Shown here piece after piece: positions 1-9,161 of a stretch of 64,000 nt of DNA. The translations under genes were made by a program, and so were the position numbers. The stretch lies in NCBI RefSeq assembly GCF_934525195.1, contig NZ_CAKSZA010000003.1:1-64000 (forward strand), given 5' to 3'. The DNA comes from an uncultured Eubacterium sp. Its GTDB lineage: Bacteria; Bacillota; Clostridia; Oscillospirales; Acutalibacteraceae. The number at the start of each line of letters is the position of its first letter. The stretch's first letter is position 1. Under the pieces are notes generated by a model. It searched no databases and was not told the origin of the DNA. It worked only from the letters and a program-made list of their open reading frames with translations.

Positions 1-241
1 GATACTCCGCCATATTACACGCCGAAGTATCAATTTCAGCAAGGTGTTCATATAACTTTCCGCTTGTAAGCAGATTGAAATATAAGACTTTCTTGTGTTC
101 CCTTAAATATTTTTCCCTCGTTCTTCCGTATTTTATGAGCGTAGACGGTTCTTCGTTTTCTATCGTCAAGCAGGGATAGTAATAATCTCCGATGAGTTCG
201 TACTGGATACCAGTTCTTTCGTCTGTAATAAATCTTTGCAT
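1..241 (-). CDS. tnpV: TnpV family transposon protein, partial (C-terminus beyond left edge)
   Basis: The minus frame from the ATG at 241 stays open to base 1 (80 codons). It begins MQRFITDERTGIQYELIGDY and carries the TnpV pattern K-YGRTREKYLREHKK-V-LY-NLL-SGKLYEHLAEID. The start is preceded by AAGGAG with good spacing. It lies 3' of the large serine recombinase gene and overlaps its end by 76 bp, the tnpX-tnpV order known from Tn4451-type elements. TnpV has no established biochemical role; it is small, mostly helical and found only on such transposons. The stop is outside the window, so completeness is unknown. A second tnpV-like gene sits at 7708-8058. Confidence 0.85.
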   Translation of the reverse strand, partial: MQRFITDERTGIQYELIGDYYYPCLTIENEEPSTLIKYGRTREKYLREHKKVLYFNLLTSGKLYEHLAEIDTSACNMAEY

Positions 242-2286
242 TCTGATTTCTCCTTTTGCTTCTTGTGATAAAATTCCAAAGATTTCTCGTTGTGATTTTG
301 CTTTTGACATTCTTCGGAACAGAATTTCTGCTGACTGTGTGTAGGCCAGTAGGTACTGCCACACACAGCACATACACGCTGACGATAATAATGATTTCCT
401 TTTTCTGCTTCTCTGTCGGCTTTTGTCTTATCCTGCCTTGCCTGATAGCAACAATCCTTTGAACAGAATATCTGTCGGTTACTTGTAGGCACAAACTCTT
501 TTTGACAGTGAGGACATATCTTTGTCTTGACGATTTCTCCACCGTTTTCAGCGAGTTTTTTCGCCTTTCGCTTCTCTCGGTAGGCTTTTTCACGCTCACG
601 CTGTTTTGCCAAGCGTTCCATCTCGATCTGTTCTTCCTGTGCCTTTATTTCAGCAAGTTCTTCTTCTGTATAGGCAATATCGACCCGCCCGACATAGTTG
701 AAGTAAATATCAACCTTTTGTGTCCTTGCTTTTCCCACACCCTCTGCTTCATATACCACAATCTTGTCAATGAGTTCAGCAAACATCAAATCGGAAATTT
801 CTGTCGGCTCTTTGCACTTGCGAATTAAAGAAATGAAATGCTTAATATCAACAGCATTTACTTTTTCTTCGGCAAGTTCCTTTTCCATTACTTCAATCTT
901 CGTTTCCAATTCAGCCTGCTCGTCATCGTACTGCTTCATCAGTTGCTTGTACTGTCTTTCGGGCAGTAAACCCGAAACAAGATTTTCATACAAACCACGA
1001 ATAAGTTTGGATAGTTCATCGTATCGCTTCTGAAAACGGAGCAATTCCGATTTATTCTGCTTTGGCTTTTCTGTCTGCTTTTCATTCCATAAGGCTTGAA
1101 GTTCTTTTGCAAAGGCTTCTTCGTCATTCAGAACAAATCTTGATAATCGTTTTACAGCCGATAATATCAAGGTTTCAACATTATCAGCACTAATTGAATG
1201 GGCAGAGCAGGAGTTTACTTTGCTTGCATACCCACCGCAACGGTAAGAATACTGCACCGAACGGTCTTTTTTACTGTAATGCGTTTGCAGGGTCATTCTT
1301 CTTCCACAATCTGCACAGTACAGATAACCGCTTAAACGGTTGCTATGCGTACCTTTTGTGGCTGTTCTGTTTGCTCGTTTCTTTCGCTTCTGAACGCTGT
1401 CCCAAAGTTCCTGCGTGATGATAGGCTCGTGCGTATTATAAAATACATACTGTTCATCTTCATCGGTATTCTTCCTTTTGTGCAGTTTGAAATTCGTACT
1501 GACCGATTTACGCAAAACGGTATGACCGAGATATTCCTGTCTGCTTAAAATCCCTCTTATGGTTGACATTCCCCAAAGATACGGGTCTGTAAACTTTATT
1601 CCATTATACTGTTCGGGGTGATATTCCCTTGCGTGTGCCGCCGGAATTAAAACCTTTTCTTCGGTAAGCAATTCAGCGATTGCTCTCGGACTTTTGCCCT
1701 CGTTGGCAAGCAGAAAGATACGCTTTACTACCTCAGAAGCCACAGGGTCAACGACAAGCGTTTGTTTGTCGGTTGCTAATCGGTTATATCCATAAGGAAT
1801 AGAACCGCTGCAACGCTTTCCGTCTTTCATACGGGCATCAAACACAGCCTTGATTTTATTGCTTGTGTCTTTGGCGTACCATTCGTTCATTATATTCAAA
1901 AATGGGGCAAAGTCATTATCCGAAGCATTATTACTGTCAATGCTGTTGTTTATTGCAAGAAAACGGACATCTTTCTGTGGGAACAGAACTTCCGTATAAA
2001 AGCCGACTTGCAGATAGTTTCGTCCTAATCGGCTCATATCCTTAACAATAATCGTTGCGACATTTCCTGCTTCTACTTCCTTAATCAACTCCTGAAAACT
2101 CGGACGATTGAAATTCACACCCGAAAAACCATCGTCAGTAAAATGGCGGATATTCGTAAAGCCATTTCTTCGGGCGTAATCTTCCAAGTATTGTTTTTGG
2201 TTGGTTATTGAATTTGACTCACCATTAAGGTCATCATCTCTTGATAAACGCTCATAAAGTGCTGTAATCTTTGAAGTCCTTGACAT
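166..2286 (-). CDS. tnpX: Large serine recombinase, TnpX type
   Basis: 706 residues, close to the 707 of Tn4451 TnpX. It should excise and insert its transposon through a Ser-linked intermediate. Visible parts: N-terminal resolvase domain with catalytic Ser15 in YERLSRDD and the KDMSRLGRNY helix near residue 80; recombinase domain about 170-280; zinc ribbon about 320-365 (CADCG...CGG...C); a coiled coil about 390-480; a DUF4368-like region after that; and two tandem C-terminal Cys clusters (CPHC...FCSKDC near 594-612, CAVC...FCSEEC near 643-660). The start has a strong AGGAGG upstream. The 3' end overlaps tnpV. The gene sits right against the broken end of the conjugative-element helicase gene, so this recombinase probably caused that break. 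Confidence 0.93.
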   Translation of the reverse strand: MSRTSKITALYERLSRDDDLNGESNSITNQKQYLEDYARRNGFTNIRHFTDDGFSGVNFNRPSFQELIKEVEAGNVATIIVKDMSRLGRNYLQVGFYTEVLFPQKDVRFLAINNSIDSNNASDNDFAPFLNIMNEWYAKDTSNKIKAVFDARMKDGKRCSGSIPYGYNRLATDKQTLVVDPVASEVVKRIFLLANEGKSPRAIAELLTEEKVLIPAAHAREYHPEQYNGIKFTDPYLWGMSTIRGILSRQEYLGHTVLRKSVSTNFKLHKRKNTDEDEQYVFYNTHEPIITQELWDSVQKRKKRANRTATKGTHSNRLSGYLYCADCGRRMTLQTHYSKKDRSVQYSYRCGGYASKVNSCSAHSISADNVETLILSAVKRLSRFVLNDEEAFAKELQALWNEKQTEKPKQNKSELLRFQKRYDELSKLIRGLYENLVSGLLPERQYKQLMKQYDDEQAELETKIEVMEKELAEEKVNAVDIKHFISLIRKCKEPTEISDLMFAELIDKIVVYEAEGVGKARTQKVDIYFNYVGRVDIAYTEEELAEIKAQEEQIEMERLAKQREREKAYREKRKAKKLAENGGEIVKTKICPHCQKEFVPTSNRQIFCSKDCCYQARQDKTKADREAEKGNHYYRQRVCAVCGSTYWPTHSQQKFCSEECQKQNHNEKSLEFYHKKQKEKSECKDLLQTKELVSSTNSSEIITIPA

Positions 2287-2458
2287 TCTCTTAACCTCCT
2301 TTCCTTATGTAATCTGTTTAGTATTAAAAGTATTACTCCCTCTACTAATAGGAGAAAATAGGGGTACAAAGCGGAACTGTTTTTCAAGAAAATCAAAAAA
2401 AATCTTGAAGTTCCAAAACCGATTTTGATATCCTATTTTCAATTTAGGAACGCATTAT
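2287..2458. other. Transposon terminal region with recombinase-type inverted repeats
   Basis: These 172 bases between tnpX and the truncated helicase carry no gene. They contain an inverted pair of CCTATTTTC: one copy reads on the plus strand from about 2432, the other on the minus strand within about 2343-2363. There is also a shorter TCCTA/TAGGA pair and a GTTCC/GGAAC pair near the junction. Large serine recombinases bind imperfect inverted repeats at transposon ends, so this is the expected place for the left-end site and the tnpX promoter. The exact crossover dinucleotide cannot be fixed from one copy, but a GA at about 2462-2463 (minus strand) at the end of the helicase reading frame is a good candidate. 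Confidence 0.5.
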
Positions 2459-5400
2459 TTATCGTCCTACTAAAGTATAGCCCTCCGGCGTAAGCTCAAT
2501 AGTAGTTACTGTTTCGCCGTATTGAGCCGCCCAACTGTCAAAATTGACATAACCGTACTCTCTCAATAAATCGTACTGCAAGTATCGTTGCATTGTGTAA
2601 AGCTCAACCATTGAATTGCTTATCGGTGTACCCGTAGCAAAGGTTATACCTTTGCTGTCTGTAAGCTCGTCAAGGTATTGGCACTTCATAAACATATCAC
2701 TTGACTTGTTTGCCTCAACCTGTGATATACCGCCTACATTTCGCATTTTTGAATACACAAAAAGGTTTTTGTAGTAGTGTGCCTCATCAACGAAAAGGCG
2801 GTCAACACCGAGTTCTTCAAAGGTTACTACATCGTCCTTGTCGCTTTGGTCATTGAGCTTTTTAAGTTTAGTCTCAAGCCTTGTTTTCGTAGCCTCCAAC
2901 TGCTTGACGGAAAACCTTTCGCCGTTGCTTGCCTTTAATTCGGAAATACCCTCAATAATTTCATCAATTTGTTTTTGCAGAGTAAACATCTGTCTGCCTA
3001 TGCTCACGGGTATCTTTTCAAACTGCGAATGACCGATTATGATTGCGTCATAATCTCCCGTTGCAATCCTGCCGCAAAACTTCTTTCTGTTCTTTGTTTC
3101 AAAGTCCTTTTTAGTTGTGGCAAGTATCTTTGCAGAAGGATAAAGAGTTAAAAATTCGCTTGCCCATTGTGATACAAGATGATTAGGTACAACAAATAAA
3201 GACTTGGAGCATAAACCAAGTCTTTTGCTTTCCATAGCTGTTGCCGCCATAGTGTATGTTTTACCTGCACCTACAGTATGAGCAAGAAGTGTATTACCAC
3301 CATACATTATGTGTGCTATTGCATTTATTTGATGAGATCTTAATTTGATTTCAGGATTCATACCGTAAAAATTGATATGTGAACCGTCATACTCACGGGG
3401 ACGAATAGAATTAAATCTTTCGTTATATATCTTACAAAGTTCTTCTCTGCGTTCGGGTGATTTCCATATCCATTCTTCAAAAGCTTGTTCAATTAACTTC
3501 TGTTTTGCCTGTGCAACAGAAGTTTCTTTTTTATTGAGAACAGCCTTTCTTTTACCGTCTTCTTCAAAATAGTCAAAAACCTTAACGGTTTTCTGATTAA
3601 GCGTGCTTTCAATTATATTATAGGCATTTGCTCTCACAGAACCATATGTGTTTTTCGCTTTAACATTACCTTTATCATAACTTTTACCCTCTATGTTCCA
3701 TTCACCCGTGTATTTAAAATAATGCACCTTGATAAGAGGTCTTGTATATTGTGACGGCTCAAGTAATTCAAACACAAATTCTTGTATATATTTGCTTGGT
3801 ATCCAAGTAGCACCAAGGCGAACGGAAATTTCACTTGCTGTTAAATCTTTAGGTTGCACCTTTTCAAGACATTTGACATTAACGGTATAAAGTTCAGGAT
3901 AAATTTCGGCATTTTTTTTTGCAGTGCACAATTTTTCTCGTACATTGCCGGAAAGATATTCATCTGCAGGAAGATATTCAGGCTCGTTGCTGTTTGGAGA
4001 ATATATAGGATTGAGAAATATAACACCTTGCAAATCTGAATATATTTCATCTTCGCTTTTACCGGTAAGCGATTTCATATATTCAATGTCAACACTTGCT
4101 TTCTCACCGATTGATACCGCAAGTGCTTCGCTTGATGTATCAACCGAAGTGATTTCCTTATGAGGTTTAATAGTTCTTTTAGTGAACATATCGGCTTTTC
4201 TTTCAAGATTACCGTTTTCATCAAGTATTTCAAGTGCAGATAAAAGCGAATATGAACTGTCTTGTGAAAAAGCAGATTTATTACCTCTGCTTGAAATCAA
4301 GCCGTAATCTTTTATGAATTTATCATAAAGATTGTTTAAGCGTAATTGTTCTGATTTAATTTCATCCTCGGAATAATCTTGTTCCTGCATAGCGATAAGA
4401 CTGCGAACGGTATCCCGCAAGGCAATCATACCTCGTATACGATTTTCGGCAGTTGCAGATACATCAATAGGCGTCATTCTTGAATTTTCTCTAAAGTATA
4501 TCTTTCCGTCTACAAAAGTATATGAAAAATTTTTTACTGTCGGGTCGGCAGGAATAAAGTTATCAATTGAAACATCATCACTAATACCATAATCAATAAT
4601 CTCGCCTTTAATATTATCTACAGCTTTATCAAGCAATGTTTCAAGGTTGGTATCTTCATGGGCTTTGCAAGCAGTTTCAATACCGAATCTGCCTGTTTGC
4701 TCGACCATTTCGCCAATAATCATTTTGGGATGGGAAACAAAATACGAATTCATTTTAATACCGTTTTCATCGGTATCAAGATAAATCCAATCGCTTTCAA
4801 TATCAACTATTCTGTCTCGTTTTTGGAGTATGAGAATATCAGAAGTGACTTCGGTTCCGGCATTACCTTTAAAAGTATTATCGGGCAGTCTTATTGCACC
4901 GAGAAGGTCTGCTCTTTGAGCAATATATCTCCTGATATTACTGTTTTCTTTATCCATAGTACCTTTAGAGGTAATGAGTATCATTATGCCGCCTGTTCTG
5001 ACTTTATCAAGTGACTTCATAAAGAAGTAATCGTGAATAAGCGGGTTGTGCTTATCATATTTCTTGTCTAATACTTTAAAATCGCCAAAAGGTACATTAG
5101 TAGTAACAAGATCATAGAAGTTATCGGGTAGTTCCACCTTTTCATATCCGTTATTAACAATACTTGCAGTTTGATAAAGCTGTTGTGCAATAGCTGCCGA
5201 AACCGAGTCAAGTTCAATACCGTACACCTTACTGTCAGCCATACTCTTTGGTTTCATACCGATAAAATTACCGATACCACAAGACGGCTCAAGAATATTG
5301 CCTTGCTTGAATCCAAGATTTTCAGCAATATCATAGCAAGCCTTAACTACTTCTTGAGGAGTATAGAAAGCCGTTAATGTACTTTCTCTTGCTGCATTGT

Positions 5401-8400
5401 ATTCTTCGGGCGATAAAGCAGATATGAGTTCGTTATATTCATTTGCCCAAGACGAGTTGTTTTCATCAAACGCTTCGGGAATACCGCCCCAACCGACATA
5501 TTTTGAAAGAACAATTTGTTCATCGGGAGTTGCAAAACGGTTATCGGCTTCACATTTCTTCAGAACCTTAATAGCTTCCATATTCCTGTGAAAGCGTTCC
5601 TTTTTGCCTACAACCTCAACAGGATGTGCGGCAAAATCAAAATCGTGCCTTTGCTCAACAGGAATTTCGGGATGAATATCCCACTGACTATGTTCAGTAT
5701 GCTGTTTTGTGTTTTGAGCGGGAATAATCTGTTCTTTTTCTGTCGGTAAATATTGTCTTACAAATTCAACGGTCTCTTTGCGAAAGATAGGAAAGCCTGT
5801 CCCGTCGGCAAAAGTTTGGTCCGCCATAGATACATAACCGTTACTGACGGAATCAACAACAAAGTGCCTGCCGTCAATATCTATTTCTTCACCGATTAAG
5901 TCTAAACCTTCATCAACCTTTTCTTTTTCTGCCGGTTTAGCAAACTTACTCGGTTGCTTAACTTTTGGTGCAAGGTTGGGATAATCATAAAGTTTGAATG
6001 TGCCGTTTTTGTAAGCTATAAAGTCATCATAGATTTGCTTACGGTACTGATACATTCTGTCCTCTTTATCCATAAGAGCCAAAGCATTTGACATCATATT
6101 TTCAATATCATCAAGTGCCTGTGGGTTGTCAAGTTGAGCCTTAATAACTCTTGAAATCTTGTATGGTTCAATATCATTCGGATAAGGCTTTGCATCGTTC
6201 TCGGATAAATTTTCAAAGAACGATTCCAAATCTCTTGCTATTTCGTTTTTATATATATCGGGTATAGCGTCAATATCCTCTTGCGTTACGAATTTGTCTT
6301 GCTTGATAAGGGTATCTATTCTTTTTGCGACATCGCTCCATTTAATAAGGACTTTTGCATAAGGCTCCATAACCGAGCCGTGACTGAATTCGATACCTTT
6401 TGTTGTTTTATTAACGCTGTCATTACCGCCTAAATATCCGCTTTGATTATCCTTGCCTACATATTTAATTCTGTCTGCTTTATCAGGGTGATTAACAAAA
6501 TAGGTGTAGGTTTCAAGCCTATAAGCGTGGCTGTTTTTACCGTTTGTGATAATCTTGTCTATCTCATCTTGCGAGATGAACATTTTTCTGTCAGGAAGAT
6601 AACCCGATTCAGCTTTAAACCTAATAGGCTCTCGTTTCATACCCTCAATAATTTCTGCAATATATGGTATAGAATATTGAGCTGCATAATTAAAGCGAAT
6701 GATTTTTATACCGGCATTGTAGTCATCCATCAGACTGCCGTACTCTTTGAAGATTTGAGTACGCTTTTCATCATCCTTGAGCATATCGGTGATTTTTTCA
6801 ACCATATCGGGATAACCGAAAACACCATCAATTTCTTTTTGTATTGATTGCAGACAATTATCTTTATTGGGATAATCGTCACTCAAATCTCGGATAAATT
6901 CTGTAAGCCTGTCGGCAACTTTATTGAGTTCGTAGTCATCGACCTTGTCAAGTTCATACTGCGGCATATATCTGCCTACATCAAGAAGTTCACGAATACG
7001 AACAGCCGCTTGTTCCCAAGTGAGATGTGTTGCCGTACTTGTTTTAGCCGATGTACCTTTAGCAATATTTATACCGTTTTCGTCATACCAAAAGGATACT
7101 TTTTCGCCGTTAAAGACAAAGCCTGCACCGTTAGTACCGTAAAGAAATTTGAGCATTCTTGCGTTATACTCAACACCTCTGTCCCGTCTGAAATGCATAG
7201 CAATTTGCACTCTGCTGTTTTTATCATTAAAGCCACAGCAAAGTGCTTCATCAATAATCTGTTGTGAGATGCCAAAATCGGTAAAAAGTGATGTTTGAGG
7301 TATTTCATCATATACAGGCTCGTTATCATAAGAAAAGCTGAACAAATCAAGCTGTGTTTTTTCTTCCTTTTCTGCATTAAGATACTTGCCGTCATTGATA
7401 AGTTCTTTAATGATACCGATAACAATATCCCATGAAAAAACGGACTCCTTAGTTCGGGTTTTGTAGTTACCCTCATACATAAGAAGTCCGTTATCGGCTA
7501 AAGTAAAGCCAAAGTGTTTATTGAATTTATCGTACTCATCAAACCGTCTTGGATACAGCGTTTTGGTATAGTTTATGAGTTCATTATCCTTTTTGGTGGT
7601 TTGATAAGCCTTTATGATTGCAGGCTTTCTTTGCACCAAATCATCATCGGGATTGCTAAGCATATACCTGATAGCCTGTTCGTCAACAAAAGGTGGCAGC
7701 TCATCGGTTACATTGTGAAAATCAGTTCGTTCAAGACTGTTTCCCTCGCTGAGTTCTTGATATTGTTCATCATTCCCACCCAAGTCATCATATCCGTTTG
7801 CTTGAGTTTCTCGGTCACTCCTTGTGCTTTTGCCATCTGAGTTATGATTTGTTCTTCCATCTGCTGTGCCTGTTCCTGAATCGACATCAGGTGTTCCGTC
7901 AGTTTGCAGGTTGTCAATAAAGTTGTGAATGTCGCTTTCTTGTGATTTTTGAGATATTCCTGTCTTTTCTGTGCGTAATATCCCATTTGTTCCGTCTTTG
8001 TCGGCATAATCAGGTTCGGATAAAGTTGCCCTCCGACTTGTGTGTATGTTATCTTCATTTGAAGTGCTCCTTTCGTTTTTGTTTTCATCCTTATTGTAAG
8101 GACTTGTTGAAGTTTTTTCAAATATGCGATTTTCTTTTTCAAGTGCAAATATGGTTTTTGATATTTCAAGGAGTGCTGTTTTTGAAATATTGTTTGTTGC
8201 TTCACCGAGGGCATTAAAAGTATTCGGTGTATTGAAATTAACAACATCCTCAAAATCTTCCGTATCAAGCATTAAATCAGCGTCAACACCAAGCCTTAAG
8301 AGAACTGTATACGAAACGCTGTTTGAAACCAATTTACGAAACTTTGATGAAATAATATCATCGGAGAAATCTTCAAGAAAGCTGTCTTGCTTTGCACTGC

Positions 8401-8887
8401 AAAGTTCAAAAAGATAATCGGACAAATTGTCGCTTACAGCGTTTTCACAAGCAGAGATGACAGCACTGCCTAAATCGGATTTGTTATCAACTGAACCGAA
8501 AGTATTTTCAAGTGTCTTAATCACATTATCGGTGTATTCATCTTTCATATGCCAAATAGGGACTTCTTTTGCCTGCTCGACTTCGTGTGTATCGCTGACA
8601 TCAAACACATATTTAAGCCTTGGATAGTTTTGATTTGACACATCAAAAAGTGCAATGCCTTTAGCACCTTTATTGACCCATCTGCCAAATTTCCTGTTCC
8701 AGCTTGCCATAGGTAAAACTGCAACAGCGTCAGGCTTTTGAGCATAAACAAGAAGTTGTTCACTAAACGGCAAGCCGTAGTTATTGCAAGAACTTTTTAA
8801 AAACTCCTGCCAATTACTCGGCGAACGGATAACATCCTTTGAAACATCATCATAAAGAGCAGAAATGAGTTCAAACCTTGTAGCCAT
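2459..8887 (-). CDS. Giant N6-methylase/SNF2-type helicase of a conjugative element, C-terminally truncated
   Basis: About 2142 residues starting MATRFELIS; this ATG has AAAGGTGAT just upstream, while GTG at 8896 and ATG at 8893 are alternatives. Such proteins occur in Firmicute and Bacteroidete integrative conjugative elements and probably handle or protect incoming DNA. A methyltransferase region near the middle shows EPSCGIGNF and NVPFG. The helicase lobe near the end shows HTVGAGKT (about residue 1880), VDEAH (about 2037) and ATGTPISNS (about 2087). The frame stops 50 residues later, in TPEGYTLVGR, where relatives carry on into the second helicase lobe, so motifs IV-VI are missing and the ATPase is probably dead. 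The break coincides with the transposon end. Residues about 277-393 form a polar linker that also encodes a nested tnpV in another frame. Confidence 0.88.
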   Translation of the reverse strand: MATRFELISALYDDVSKDVIRSPSNWQEFLKSSCNNYGLPFSEQLLVYAQKPDAVAVLPMASWNRKFGRWVNKGAKGIALFDVSNQNYPRLKYVFDVSDTHEVEQAKEVPIWHMKDEYTDNVIKTLENTFGSVDNKSDLGSAVISACENAVSDNLSDYLFELCSAKQDSFLEDFSDDIISSKFRKLVSNSVSYTVLLRLGVDADLMLDTEDFEDVVNFNTPNTFNALGEATNNISKTALLEISKTIFALEKENRIFEKTSTSPYNKDENKNERSTSNEDNIHTSRRATLSEPDYADKDGTNGILRTEKTGISQKSQESDIHNFIDNLQTDGTPDVDSGTGTADGRTNHNSDGKSTRSDRETQANGYDDLGGNDEQYQELSEGNSLERTDFHNVTDELPPFVDEQAIRYMLSNPDDDLVQRKPAIIKAYQTTKKDNELINYTKTLYPRRFDEYDKFNKHFGFTLADNGLLMYEGNYKTRTKESVFSWDIVIGIIKELINDGKYLNAEKEEKTQLDLFSFSYDNEPVYDEIPQTSLFTDFGISQQIIDEALCCGFNDKNSRVQIAMHFRRDRGVEYNARMLKFLYGTNGAGFVFNGEKVSFWYDENGINIAKGTSAKTSTATHLTWEQAAVRIRELLDVGRYMPQYELDKVDDYELNKVADRLTEFIRDLSDDYPNKDNCLQSIQKEIDGVFGYPDMVEKITDMLKDDEKRTQIFKEYGSLMDDYNAGIKIIRFNYAAQYSIPYIAEIIEGMKREPIRFKAESGYLPDRKMFISQDEIDKIITNGKNSHAYRLETYTYFVNHPDKADRIKYVGKDNQSGYLGGNDSVNKTTKGIEFSHGSVMEPYAKVLIKWSDVAKRIDTLIKQDKFVTQEDIDAIPDIYKNEIARDLESFFENLSENDAKPYPNDIEPYKISRVIKAQLDNPQALDDIENMMSNALALMDKEDRMYQYRKQIYDDFIAYKNGTFKLYDYPNLAPKVKQPSKFAKPAEKEKVDEGLDLIGEEIDIDGRHFVVDSVSNGYVSMADQTFADGTGFPIFRKETVEFVRQYLPTEKEQIIPAQNTKQHTEHSQWDIHPEIPVEQRHDFDFAAHPVEVVGKKERFHRNMEAIKVLKKCEADNRFATPDEQIVLSKYVGWGGIPEAFDENNSSWANEYNELISALSPEEYNAARESTLTAFYTPQEVVKACYDIAENLGFKQGNILEPSCGIGNFIGMKPKSMADSKVYGIELDSVSAAIAQQLYQTASIVNNGYEKVELPDNFYDLVTTNVPFGDFKVLDKKYDKHNPLIHDYFFMKSLDKVRTGGIMILITSKGTMDKENSNIRRYIAQRADLLGAIRLPDNTFKGNAGTEVTSDILILQKRDRIVDIESDWIYLDTDENGIKMNSYFVSHPKMIIGEMVEQTGRFGIETACKAHEDTNLETLLDKAVDNIKGEIIDYGISDDVSIDNFIPADPTVKNFSYTFVDGKIYFRENSRMTPIDVSATAENRIRGMIALRDTVRSLIAMQEQDYSEDEIKSEQLRLNNLYDKFIKDYGLISSRGNKSAFSQDSSYSLLSALEILDENGNLERKADMFTKRTIKPHKEITSVDTSSEALAVSIGEKASVDIEYMKSLTGKSEDEIYSDLQGVIFLNPIYSPNSNEPEYLPADEYLSGNVREKLCTAKKNAEIYPELYTVNVKCLEKVQPKDLTASEISVRLGATWIPSKYIQEFVFELLEPSQYTRPLIKVHYFKYTGEWNIEGKSYDKGNVKAKNTYGSVRANAYNIIESTLNQKTVKVFDYFEEDGKRKAVLNKKETSVAQAKQKLIEQAFEEWIWKSPERREELCKIYNERFNSIRPREYDGSHINFYGMNPEIKLRSHQINAIAHIMYGGNTLLAHTVGAGKTYTMAATAMESKRLGLCSKSLFVVPNHLVSQWASEFLTLYPSAKILATTKKDFETKNRKKFCGRIATGDYDAIIIGHSQFEKIPVSIGRQMFTLQKQIDEIIEGISELKASNGERFSVKQLEATKTRLETKLKKLNDQSDKDDVVTFEELGVDRLFVDEAHYYKNLFVYSKMRNVGGISQVEANKSSDMFMKCQYLDELTDSKGITFATGTPISNSMVELYTMQRYLQYDLLREYGYVNFDSWAAQYGETVTTIELTPEGYTLVGR
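7708..8058 (-). CDS. tnpV: TnpV-like protein nested in another frame inside the helicase gene
   Basis: A complete 116-residue frame on the same strand as the helicase gene but in a different frame. It starts MKITYTQVGGQLYPNL and has the TnpV signatures YLKNHKKA-F-TLL, KLTEHL--IQEQAQQ, MAKAQGVTEKLK and WVGMMNNIK (Trp93), ending before a proper stop. AAAGGAG stands eight bases before the ATG, a better ribosome binding site than many genes here. The DNA encoding WVGMMNNIK reads GGNDEQYQEL in the helicase frame. It is similar along its length to the tnpV at the left edge. I recognise the family with confidence; that it is expressed is inferred from the binding site and intact frame. Confidence 0.75.
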   Translation of the reverse strand: MKITYTQVGGQLYPNLIMPTKTEQMGYYAQKRQEYLKNHKKATFTTLLTTCKLTEHLMSIQEQAQQMEEQIITQMAKAQGVTEKLKQTDMMTWVGMMNNIKNSARETVLNELIFTM

Positions 8888-8892
8888 AGTCA

Positions 8893-9108
8893 TCACCTTT
8901 CATCTTGTTTACCTCCGAGATATGAATAGAGCGTGTGCTTTTTAACATTTTCTTTAATGGCACATATAACCTTAATTTCTTTAATAGAAACATTCGGCAA
9001 ATCAAGCATCTCTTCCGTTTTCATATTCAAAATATCTGCCTCACTGCATTTACCTGCCTTAAACAGCTTTAAAAGTACTTTCGTTTTTGTTTGGAAATCT
9101 GTATCCAT
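8893..9108 (-). CDS. Small conjugative-element protein, unknown function
   Basis: 71 residues beginning MDTDFQTKTKVLLKLFKAGK. The ATG at 9108 has GGAGGT at ideal distance, so an upstream in-frame start at 9138 is unlikely. The stop overlaps the start region of the helicase gene in a GTGATG arrangement, which points to translational coupling. The sequence is Lys-rich and looks all-helical, with a possible small DNA-binding fold (DILNMKTEEMLDLPNVSIKEIKVI), but I do not recognise a family. A terminator lies upstream at 9127-9155, so this gene and the helicase are probably transcribed separately from the adhesin unit. Confidence 0.75.
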   Translation of the reverse strand: MDTDFQTKTKVLLKLFKAGKCSEADILNMKTEEMLDLPNVSIKEIKVICAIKENVKKHTLYSYLGGKQDER

Positions 9109-9126
9109 TTTTACCTCCGTATATAT

Positions 9127-9155
9127 TAAAAGCGGCAACCGAAGTTACCGCCCAA
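9127..9155 (-). terminator. Intrinsic terminator with UUCG loop
   Basis: On the minus strand GCGGTAAC-ttcg-GTTGCCGC forms an 8-bp stem (one G-U pair) closed by a stable TTCG tetraloop, followed by TTTTAATATAT. It ends the transcript of the adhesin, the 90-residue protein and the 32-residue peptide. Confidence 0.85.
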
Positions 9156-9161
9156 ATAAGT

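Larger units (their letters stand above)
1..2461 (-). mobile_element. Tn4451-like mobilizable transposon, one end
   Basis: This segment consists of tnpX, part of tnpV and a gene-free terminal region, and it stops where the conjugative-element helicase frame collapses. Gene order and the sizes of both proteins fit the Tn4451/TnpX group of transposons, which insert at GA dinucleotides. Cargo genes, if any, lie left of the window. The junction near 2461 is inferred from the loss of helicase reading frame, not from a known end sequence. Confidence 0.7.

Noticed and set aside
6443..7267. Two adjacent plus-strand frames of 134 and 139 codons inside the helicase gene
   Set aside because: Opposite strand of a well-supported gene, no ribosome sites, no recognisable family.
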